DNA of 15,284 nt from Aliishimia sp963922415 (GTDB taxonomy: Bacteria > Pseudomonadota > Alphaproteobacteria > Rhodobacterales > Rhodobacteraceae): assembly GCA_963922415.1 (NCBI GenBank), contig CAWUIP010000088.1:1-15284 (forward strand), given 5' to 3'. The translations under genes were made by a program, and so were the position numbers. Below the pieces are notes generated by a model. The model ran no database searches, was not told the origin of the DNA, and was given only the letters and a program-made list of their open reading frames with translations. Below, in pieces: positions 1 through 6,288 of this stretch; position 1 is the stretch's first letter, and each line of letters begins with the position of its first letter.

Positions 1-342
1 AGGATGGAAGCCGTCTGGACGGGCTGTCGACACCAAATGCGACCTGTGCCCGCGTCGTTTTTGAAAGTGCTGCAGGTGCGAAGGTGGCGTGGCGCTGAGG
101 GGAAAGAGCCGTGCTGTTGCAGTCGCTGCCTTGATTTGTCGGACAATGGTTTCTAGTCTCGCGGCAGAGGCCACATACAACAAAGGGAGGGCTCTTGCTG
201 ATTATGCGCATTATTCGCCGACTTCAGCACGGTCCCCGTTTCGCCCTGTAGATCCGTCTATGGGGCTGGCCCGAGGCGCACCTGCATCATCGGACAGCCA
301 AACGCCGCGCTGCGGCCCTCTTTGATGTAAGCTGAGCTTCTT
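1..342. other. Leading stretch without a recognised gene; possible 3' end of a plus-strand gene
   Basis: No protein family could be recognised here. On the plus strand the frame beginning at base 3 is open from the window edge to a TGA at 96-98 and reads like ordinary coding sequence (ending ...VVFESAAGAKVAWR). It may be the last 31 codons of a gene that starts outside the window. A GTG-initiated frame at 89-325 and an unbroken minus-strand frame from 211 to the edge are also present, but their translations have no recognisable features and no good ribosome binding site. Bases 99-342 are best read as the upstream region of the ABC-F gene. No confident promoter or terminator was found. Confidence 0.3.
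329..339. promoter_or_regulatory. 11-base perfect palindrome just upstream of the ABC-F start
   Basis: The sequence AAGCTGAGCTT reads as AAGCT-G-AGCTT, a perfect inverted repeat with one central base. It ends three bases before the proposed ATG at 343 and includes the only GAG that could serve as a weak Shine-Dalgarno element. It could be a small operator or a minor hairpin at the start site. A palindrome this short can also arise by chance, so the regulatory reading is weak inference. Confidence 0.2.
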
Positions 343-1866
343 ATGACACTTATGAATATCACCGCTTTGGGCGTCGTTCTTGGCGCGCCATTGTTCTCTG
401 ACTTAAATCTTACCATTTCCAGGGGCGACCGGATCGGGCTTGTCGCGGCAAACGGGCAGGGCAAGACGACGCTGTTGGCATGTTTGGCAGGCCAGTTTGA
501 GCCCACGACAGGCGATATCGTACGCGCGCGGGGGGCTCGTGTCGGGTTTGTCGCGCAACACGTTCCCGACCCGGCACAAGCCGCGACGCTTTACGAGTGG
601 GTTTTGGCCGCTTTACCGGCCGAGCAAGCCGACTACGAAAGCTGGCGGGTTGATGTTGTGCTGGATGGTTTGAACATTCCCGAAACGGTCCAACACACCC
701 CCCTGCAGGCGCTAAGCGGTGGCTGGCAGCGCACAGCACTGCTTGCTGCGGCTTGGGTGCAAGAGCCTGACATATTGCTGCTCGACGAGCCCACAAACCA
801 CTTGGATTTGCACCGCATTGGATTGCTTCAGGACTGGCTGGGCGCTTTGCCGCGGGATGTGCCTGTCGTCCTGACCTCGCATGACCGCGCGTTTCTGGAT
901 GCGACCACCAACCGCACGCTGTTTTTGCGGCCTGAGCGGTCGCGCGTCTTTTCATCGCCCTTCACGCTGGCGCGCGCGGCTTTGGACGAGGCAGATGCGT
1001 CGGATCAGCGGCGCTTTGCGAATGATCTGAACAAGGCGGCGCAGTTGCGCAAGCAGGCGGCAAAGCTGAAGAATATCGGGATCAATTCGGGGTCTGATCT
1101 GTTGGTGACAAAGACCAAGCAGCTTAAGGACCGCGCGGCCGAGATCGAGGCGGCGGCACAACCGGCCCATAAAGAGCGCAGTGCGGGCGACATCACGCTG
1201 GCCAATAGCGGCACGCACGCCAAGGCGTTGATAACGCTGCCAGACGTGGCGGTGGAAACGCCAGATGGACGGCTTCTTTATCGGACGGGTCAGAAGTGGA
1301 TTTCGCCGGGCGACCGGATCGTTCTGCTGGGCGCGAATGGGACGGGAAAGACCCGTCTGATGACCATGATCCAGGCGGCGCTGGGCGGCGCGCAAAGCCC
1401 GGTGCGGGTTGCGCCTTCGTTGGTGGCGGCCTGTTCCGATCAGCACCTGAGCCAACTTGCGGATCAAGACACGCCGATGTCCGCTGTTACAGAGCAGTTC
1501 GATATCGGAGACCAACGCGCACGCAGCGTGCTGGCCCGCGCTGGTGTGACGTTTGACATGCAAGACACGGCGATTGGGGCGCTGTCTGGTGGGCAGAAGG
1601 CGCGTCTCGCGATGCTTCTGTTACGGCTCGCGGACCCGAACTTTTACCTGCTGGACGAGCCCACGAACCATCTTGATATCGAAGGGCAAGAGGCGTTGGA
1701 GGATGAGTTGATCGCGCACAGCGTCTCGTGCCTTTTGGTCAGCCATGATCGCGTGTTTTTGCGCAATGTCGGCAATCGGTTTTGGTGGATCCGGGGCAAA
1801 AAGCTGGAAGAGGTGGAGAGCCCGGAGCCGTTTTTGACGCAACAGATGGTGCCAAATGGGGCGTAA
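343..1866 (+). CDS. ABC-F family ATP-binding protein (ribosome-associated type)
   Basis: This 507-residue protein has two fused ABC ATPase domains and no membrane segment, the architecture of ABC-F proteins. Known members bind the ribosomal E site and modulate translation or protect from antibiotics. Domain 1 shows a Walker A (NGQGKTT, about 37-43), an LSGGW signature (about 124), LLLDEPTNHLD (about 145-155) and SHDR (about 179). A charged linker of roughly 210-300, with KxxKLKNIGINSGSD and TKTKQLKDRA, corresponds to the P-site tRNA interaction region of the family. Domain 2 shows NGTGKTR (about 331-337), LSGGQ (about 414), LLDEPTNHLD (about 436-445) and SHDR (about 467). Both ATP sites therefore look intact. 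The Shine-Dalgarno is weak; the ATG at 352 (codon 4) is an alternative start. The gene converges on the caspase-like gene with a 31-base gap. The exact subfamily, and whether it gives drug resistance, cannot be told from sequence alone. Confidence 0.93.
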   Translation: MTLMNITALGVVLGAPLFSDLNLTISRGDRIGLVAANGQGKTTLLACLAGQFEPTTGDIVRARGARVGFVAQHVPDPAQAATLYEWVLAALPAEQADYESWRVDVVLDGLNIPETVQHTPLQALSGGWQRTALLAAAWVQEPDILLLDEPTNHLDLHRIGLLQDWLGALPRDVPVVLTSHDRAFLDATTNRTLFLRPERSRVFSSPFTLARAALDEADASDQRRFANDLNKAAQLRKQAAKLKNIGINSGSDLLVTKTKQLKDRAAEIEAAAQPAHKERSAGDITLANSGTHAKALITLPDVAVETPDGRLLYRTGQKWISPGDRIVLLGANGTGKTRLMTMIQAALGGAQSPVRVAPSLVAACSDQHLSQLADQDTPMSAVTEQFDIGDQRARSVLARAGVTFDMQDTAIGALSGGQKARLAMLLLRLADPNFYLLDEPTNHLDIEGQEALEDELIAHSVSCLLVSHDRVFLRNVGNRFWWIRGKKLEEVESPEPFLTQQMVPNGA

Positions 1867-1897
1867 CGGGCCGTGATTTGGGGGCGAACTGCTGCGG

Positions 1898-4069
1898 CTA
1901 GTCAGCGTCGTGCGCCACGCGAAAGCCGATATTGGTTTGACGCAGCGACGCGTTGACGGGTTGACGCGCCTCTGGTGTGGCGTTGCGTACAGGGTCGTCG
2001 AACGATCCGCCGCGCACGGTGCCCCGGTCGCAGTTCGTGTAAGTGGCCGCTTGGGTTGGGTTGCCGCGCCAGCATTCGGCGGCCCATTCCCATAAGTTGC
2101 CTGCCAGATCGTAAATGCCGTTTGCGTCTGGTGGGAAGTTTTGCACCGAGGCTTGTGCGGGGTAGGGATCATTACAGGCCATGTTGCGCCACGAAAACTG
2201 GGCGGACGCGTCTGCGAAGTTGCCGTATCCACAAAGCACCTCGACATGGAAGCTGGCCAGGGCCAAACGGTCCGTCTGGTCGATGCTGGCGAAGGCGTCT
2301 TTCACAGGTTTGGACTGCTGGAAATCGGCATACTGACGTTCCAGCAAGAACTGATATTCGTCCTCGGTGGGCAGTCGGTATCCGGCGCCGGGGGACTGTT
2401 CGTTCAGCCATGCAATATAGCGCTCTGCGTCTTTTCGGCTGACGCAGGCGGCGGGAAACTGGCCCGCGATTTCGCCAGTTTGTGTGAAGGTTTTCGTGTC
2501 GTTGCGGCGCATTTTATCAGTGTTGGTCCAGGCGTAGCAGTTGCGCTCTGAGTAGGGGTCTTGCGTCGCGTTGGTCGCTTGCAGGTAGTGGGTGAACTGT
2601 GCGACGGTGGTTTCAGTTGTTGCGATGTAGAAGTCATTCAGCCGCTTGCTGGTGACCGTTAAGCCGTTGTTTTCTCGTTCGGTTTCGCGGCCTTTGACGC
2701 GTACAAGTGTTGGACATTCGCGGCAGTCGTTAAAGCCAGACACGCGTACGGGCGGGATCGCCCGTTCAGACGATTTTTTGGCGCTGTTTTTGATGTCTTT
2801 CAACGTTGGAGGCGGCAAACTTGGATCGGTCCAGCGGAAGCGGCGCGCGACCGGATGTTTCGACTGTGTTGGCGCCGTTGGGCCCTGTGCCGCGAAAGTT
2901 GCCTCGTCCGTGCTGTCCTGAGGGTCTGGGCCCGCCGCGCCGCTGCCTTGCGGGCGCACGAGGGCAGAAAGGGCCACCAAGAGGGCGCGCGTTGTTTCGG
3001 CGTTGGTTGTGCCGGTGGGGGCGAGCCCGGCGCTCTCTTGAAAGGCAAAGAGCGCGGCTTGGGTTTTGAACGACATCTCGCCGGTGACGGGTCCGGGGTC
3101 ATAGCCTAAGTCCGTGAGCGCGGCTTGTAGGTCCGCGATGGGCGCGTTGGGCTTTGGCTTTGGCGGCGGCGGCGGCGCATCTTCCGGGAAGGCGGCGGGT
3201 ATGGGAAAGAAGAATGCCCCATCCGAGCCGCGCAGGTCGCGGATTTGGGGGGTGATCGTGCGTTCCCACCCATAAAACTCGCGCAGTTCGGTGATCTCTT
3301 CACCCAAGTACCGGCGTAACTCGCCGACGGTGATGAGTTGGTCTTTGCCGCGCTCATTGCCGTAATCGGCCCCGCCGCGCAGCCCTTTTAGAAGCGCGTG
3401 GGTAAAAATCGACCCGCCCAGAGCGTCAATGGCGATAGTCTGTTCGTCACCACGCCCGGCCGTGATAAGATGGCGTGAAGGCCCGGAGAGTTGTGCGCGG
3501 GTGATTTCAGCGAGATCTGATTGAGGGGCACCACCGGCCAGCCCGGAGTAGCACGCATCCATCAGATAGAGCACGTGGTGCGCTTTGATATAGCTGTCCC
3601 ATTGGCGGATGTTGTCCATTGAGATCATTGAAAAGCGCTTGTTCTTTCGGCTGGTTTTGACCGGAAGGAACCCACGCGCGTCGATGGTATGGCCGTGCCC
3701 AGACCAGTAGAAGAGGAACCGATCGGAAGTTTTGACCTCGTTGGCGAACACGTCTTGCATCAGTTCGGATACGCGGTCTTTTGTGACTTTGTCGCCGGTG
3801 AGGAGATGGACGTAGTCAAAACCAGCTTCATTCACCAGATAGTCGTAGACGTTCAGGGCGTCGTCTTCGGTCGGCAGGTCTTCGAAGTCTGAAAATTCGT
3901 GGACGCCGATCACCAGCGCATAGCTTTTTTGGATGTCGGCGAAACCCGCGCGGTGGAGGAGTTTCTTAACGCCAGAGGTGCGGTCGGGCGCGATAAAGGT
4001 TTCGTCGCGCCCCTCGGCCCAGGCGGAGGTCCCCAGAAGGGCAAGGCAGAGGAGGAACGCCCGGATCAT
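1898..4069 (-). CDS. Secreted caspase-like (C14) protease fused to peptidoglycan-binding-like and FGE-sulfatase-like domains
   Basis: The 723-residue protein starts with a Sec signal peptide (cleavage probably after AWA, residue 18). A caspase-like p20 domain follows (about 48-290): the strand YALVIGV (50-56), the catalytic His in SGHG (H125) and the catalytic Cys in DACYSG (C173), so the dyad is intact. A Pro/Lys linker (about 298-309) leads to a peptidoglycan-binding_1-like repeat (about 310-365, LQAALTDLGYDPGPVTG). After a low-complexity linker comes an FGE-sulfatase/SUMF1-like domain (about 445-720) with CRECPTLVRV, YRLPTEDEY (564-572), CGYGNFAD (613-620), GIYDLAGNLWEW (651-662), VRGGSF (685-690) and IGFRVA. 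No cysteine follows the RGGSF motif where FGE enzymes carry their active-site pair, so this domain more likely binds a ligand than oxidises a sulfatase. Its ATG overlaps the TGA of the upstream small membrane gene (ATGA), which points to translational coupling. The substrate and biological role are unknown. Confidence 0.9.
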   Translation of the reverse strand: MIRAFLLCLALLGTSAWAEGRDETFIAPDRTSGVKKLLHRAGFADIQKSYALVIGVHEFSDFEDLPTEDDALNVYDYLVNEAGFDYVHLLTGDKVTKDRVSELMQDVFANEVKTSDRFLFYWSGHGHTIDARGFLPVKTSRKNKRFSMISMDNIRQWDSYIKAHHVLYLMDACYSGLAGGAPQSDLAEITRAQLSGPSRHLITAGRGDEQTIAIDALGGSIFTHALLKGLRGGADYGNERGKDQLITVGELRRYLGEEITELREFYGWERTITPQIRDLRGSDGAFFFPIPAAFPEDAPPPPPKPKPNAPIADLQAALTDLGYDPGPVTGEMSFKTQAALFAFQESAGLAPTGTTNAETTRALLVALSALVRPQGSGAAGPDPQDSTDEATFAAQGPTAPTQSKHPVARRFRWTDPSLPPPTLKDIKNSAKKSSERAIPPVRVSGFNDCRECPTLVRVKGRETERENNGLTVTSKRLNDFYIATTETTVAQFTHYLQATNATQDPYSERNCYAWTNTDKMRRNDTKTFTQTGEIAGQFPAACVSRKDAERYIAWLNEQSPGAGYRLPTEDEYQFLLERQYADFQQSKPVKDAFASIDQTDRLALASFHVEVLCGYGNFADASAQFSWRNMACNDPYPAQASVQNFPPDANGIYDLAGNLWEWAAECWRGNPTQAATYTNCDRGTVRGGSFDDPVRNATPEARQPVNASLRQTNIGFRVAHDAD

Positions 4070-4350
4070 TCGCTCTCAAGCTCTTTGCGCTTTTGTGCCA
4101 GTTCGACCTCGGCGGTGGCGATTGCGATCCGTTTCGCGCGGTAGTCGTTCAACTGCCCCAAGATCCCGAAGATTGCGCCGCCCAAGCTCGTGATTGCGCC
4201 CGCCAAGGCGGCTATGGTTTTCACTGCGTCATCGCTGCCGCTCTGCGCGGTCACACCGTCGGGCGTTTTGGGCAAGCTGAGCCAATACGCCACCAAGGCG
4301 ATCCCGATGCAGGACAAGCCGATAATGACAGGCCATCTTTTTAAAATCAT
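4066..4350 (-). CDS. Small two-helix membrane protein coupled to the caspase-like gene
   Basis: This 94-residue protein matches no family I recognise. It has two hydrophobic stretches: about 8-25 (IIGLSCIGIALVAYWLSL) and about 45-67, a Gly/Ala-rich segment. They are separated by a polar loop (26-44) and followed by a charged, probably helical tail (68-94, rich in K, R and E). The likely form is a membrane hairpin with both ends on the same side, probably cytoplasmic given the basic N-terminus KRW, with the short loop in the periplasm. The start is well supported by GGAGGG six bases upstream of the ATG. The stop overlaps the start of the downstream caspase-like gene by 4 bases, so both are almost certainly one operon. 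A plausible role is a membrane partner or anchor for the secreted protease, which is inference from position only. Confidence 0.8.
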   Translation of the reverse strand: MILKRWPVIIGLSCIGIALVAYWLSLPKTPDGVTAQSGSDDAVKTIAALAGAITSLGGAIFGILGQLNDYRAKRIAIATAEVELAQKRKELESE

Positions 4351-4356
4351 GCGACG

Positions 4357-4362
4357 CCCTCC
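4357..4362 (-). promoter_or_regulatory. Strong Shine-Dalgarno for the small membrane gene
   Basis: Read on the minus strand, GGAGGG lies six bases before the ATG at 4350. It fixes the start of the 94-residue protein and suggests efficient translation of the two-gene operon. Confidence 0.7.
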
Positions 4363-4569
4363 GCGACGTCAGTAGAGGCTCAAATTCCCGCATGAGTTTA
4401 GGCAACTTAACCGTTTTTGCAATGAGTTCCGCCTTCAGCACTGCAACCGGTTTTTGTGCACCACCCCGCTCAGACACTCGGCCTTTGCGATCTGCCGCGC
4501 CTGTGCCTGCCGAGATTGCGCAACGGATATGCCTTGCCCTTGTGCGTGCCGCGCCCTACCACCCCATCC
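4363..4569. promoter_or_regulatory. Divergent intergenic region with a repeated AACCG(G)TTTTTG element
   Basis: About 207 bases separate the minus-strand membrane/caspase pair from the plus-strand metallophosphoesterase operon, so promoters for both directions should lie here. Two near-identical T-rich elements are visible: AACCGTTTTTGC at 4409-4420 and AACCGGTTTTTGTGC at 4445-4459, both on the plus strand and starting 36 bases apart. ACCACCCC also occurs twice (4460-4467 and 4558-4565). No clear -35/-10 pair was assigned. The frame of the downstream gene is open back to a GTG at 4456, but the translation there resembles no family member. Confidence 0.45.
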
Positions 4570-5382
4570 ATGCGATTACTTTTTTTAGGCGATGTGATGG
4601 GCCGGGCTGGCCGCACGGCGGTCGCGGCGCACTTGCCGCGTTTGCGCGCGGAGTGGAAGCTCGATTTCGTAGTGGTCAATGGGGAGAACGCCACGTCCGG
4701 CATGGGGCTGTCTGGTGCACATGCCAAAGAGATCCTCGAGGCGGGCGCGGATGTCATCACGCTCGGCGATCACGCGTTTGACCAGAAAGATATGCTGCAG
4801 TTTATCGAGGCGGAGCCGCGCGTGCTGCGTCCGATCAACTATTCAAAGGCGGCGCCCGGTAAAGGCGTTCGGCTGTTTGATGCCAAAGGTGGGCGTAAGG
4901 TTTTGGTGGCGCAGGTCTTGGGCCAAGTCTTCATGAAACGGGCGTTTGACGATCCGTTCTCGGCCGTCGATCAGGCGCTTAAGACCTATCCGCGCGGAGG
5001 GCAGGCGCATGCTGTGATTGTGGATGTGCACGCCGAGGCCACGTCCGAGAAGATGGCGATGGGCCACTTTTGCAAAGGGCGCGCGAGCCTTGTGATTGGC
5101 ACGCATACACATGTCCCGACCGGCGACGCGATGATCCTTGAAAAAGGCACGGCTTTTCAGGCGGATGCGGGCATGTGCGGTGATTACAATTCAGTCATCG
5201 GGATGGATGCTGAAGAGCCGATGCGCCGGTTTCTCACCGGAATGCCGAAGGAGCGGTTTACGCCCGCACTCGGCGCTGTCACGCTCAGTGGCGTGTATGT
5301 GGAGACGGACGACAAAACTGGCGCAGCGACGCGCGTGGTTGCTGTGCGCCAAGGTGGGCATCTGGCTGAGGCCGGGCCTTGA
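4570..5382 (+). CDS. YmdB-type (TIGR00282) metallophosphoesterase
   Basis: The 270-residue protein matches the Bacillus subtilis YmdB / TIGR00282 family, calcineurin-like phosphoesterases active on cyclic nucleotides in the studied member (not the E. coli macrodomain protein also called YmdB). Visible metal and active-site motifs are GDVMG (D8), NGEN (E39, N40), LGDHAFD (D67, H68), DVHAEATSEK (H154) and GTHTHVPT (H179, H181). The family usually has GNH where this has GDH, an N67-to-D change in a metal ligand. The ATG at 4570 is chosen because it gives the canonical MRLLFLGD N-terminus and family length. A GTG at 4456 would add 38 residues unlike the family. No Shine-Dalgarno precedes 4570, so it may be leaderless or weakly translated. 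It is the first gene of an operon; its TGA overlaps the TTG start of the EamA gene. Confidence 0.92.
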   Translation: MRLLFLGDVMGRAGRTAVAAHLPRLRAEWKLDFVVVNGENATSGMGLSGAHAKEILEAGADVITLGDHAFDQKDMLQFIEAEPRVLRPINYSKAAPGKGVRLFDAKGGRKVLVAQVLGQVFMKRAFDDPFSAVDQALKTYPRGGQAHAVIVDVHAEATSEKMAMGHFCKGRASLVIGTHTHVPTGDAMILEKGTAFQADAGMCGDYNSVIGMDAEEPMRRFLTGMPKERFTPALGAVTLSGVYVETDDKTGAATRVVAVRQGGHLAEAGP

Positions 5383-6287
5383 GCCGCGCCGAAACTCTGA
5401 GATTTTCAGCGATTTTGGTTGTCCTCGCTTTGGGCTGGGGGTTTACGCAGCCGATGACGAAACTGGCCGTGTCGACGGGGTACCAGCCGTTTGGGCTCAT
5501 TTTCTGGCAACTTGCGATTGGCACCCTGTTGCTTGGTTTGTTTTGCACGCTGCGCGGCATATCTTTGCCTTTGAAACCACCACATTTGCGCCTTTACCTG
5601 ATCATCGCGCTGGTGGGGACCGTCGTTCCGAATTCCGGAAGCTACCAAGCGGCCGTACACCTGCCAGCTGGCGTCATCTCTATCCTGTATTCGATGATCC
5701 CGATGTTGGCGTTTCCGATTGCATTGGCGCTGCGCACTGAGCGCTTCGAGTTCCGCCGGTTGGGCGGGCTTTTGGTGGGTTTTGTGGCCGTCTTGATTAT
5801 CACGACGCCTTGGGACAGCGCTGGCGTGGGGCTTGCTGGGGCCGCGCCGGTGTGGGTTCTTGTTCTGATGGTGACGTGCCTGTGCTATGCTTTTGAAGGC
5901 AACTATGTCGCGCGTTGGGGCACCGAAGGCCTAAGTGCTGTCCAGGTGCTTTACGGCGCCTCGGCCCTGGGGATGCTACTGGTCACGCCTTTGGCGCTGA
6001 CGTCAGGGCAATGGATCGATCCAAGGCCACCATGGGCTGTGCCAGACTTGGCGCTGGTTTCCGCATCGGTGGCGCATGTGATTGTCTATGTGGGCTATGT
6101 CTGGCTTGTCGGACAGGCGGGACCAACATTTGCAGTGCAGATTTCCTACTTGGTGACGTTTGCTGGCGTCTTCTGGGCGCAGTTGATCTTGGGAGAAAGG
6201 TATCCTTTAGAGGTTTGGTTTGCACTTCTGCTGATGATACTGGGCATGTATTTGGTGCAGCCAAAACGGGCGGCTGCGAAGGCCTAA
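5379..6287 (+). CDS. EamA/DMT-family permease
   Basis: The 302-residue protein is highly hydrophobic, with about ten predicted membrane helices arranged as two EamA repeats (about 10-142 and 155-295), typical of drug/metabolite transporters. Supporting patterns are GWGFTQPMTKLA in the first helix region and the terminal helix ending GMYLVQPKRA. The TTG start is selected because it overlaps the upstream TGA (TTGA) and has GAGG about nine bases upstream; the first ATG, at codon 26, would delete helix 1. The SLC13-type gene follows after one base, so the three genes form one tight operon. The transported substrate cannot be predicted; family members export amino acids, metabolites or drugs, and some import. 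Confidence 0.9.
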   Translation: MSRAETLRFSAILVVLALGWGFTQPMTKLAVSTGYQPFGLIFWQLAIGTLLLGLFCTLRGISLPLKPPHLRLYLIIALVGTVVPNSGSYQAAVHLPAGVISILYSMIPMLAFPIALALRTERFEFRRLGGLLVGFVAVLIITTPWDSAGVGLAGAAPVWVLVLMVTCLCYAFEGNYVARWGTEGLSAVQVLYGASALGMLLVTPLALTSGQWIDPRPPWAVPDLALVSASVAHVIVYVGYVWLVGQAGPTFAVQISYLVTFAGVFWAQLILGERYPLEVWFALLLMILGMYLVQPKRAAAKA

Positions 6288-6288
6288 C

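Noticed and set aside
89..325. 78-codon plus-strand frame starting with GTG upstream of the ABC-F gene
   Set aside because: The translation has no recognisable domain, the ribosome binding site is weak, and the composition is like shifted-frame sequence.
258..506. 82-codon minus-strand frame over the ABC-F start
   Set aside because: It overlaps the well-supported N-terminus of the ABC-F gene on the opposite strand and has no family features.
410..955. 181-codon minus-strand frame inside the ABC-F gene
   Set aside because: It is a shadow of the coding frame with Arg/Ala/Pro-rich composition; the plus-strand gene has all expected ABC-F motifs.
952..1563. 203-codon minus-strand frame inside the ABC-F gene
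   Set aside because: Arg-rich antisense shadow; no motif or ribosome binding site supports it.
4398..4413. Possible CtrA-type site (TTTAGGCAACTTAAC)
   Set aside because: The half-sites are 6 rather than 7 bases apart and the first half is not TTAA, so it does not fit the consensus.
4392..4781. 129-codon plus-strand frame across the phosphoesterase start
   Set aside because: It is out of frame with the conserved MRLLFLGD start and has no recognisable similarity.
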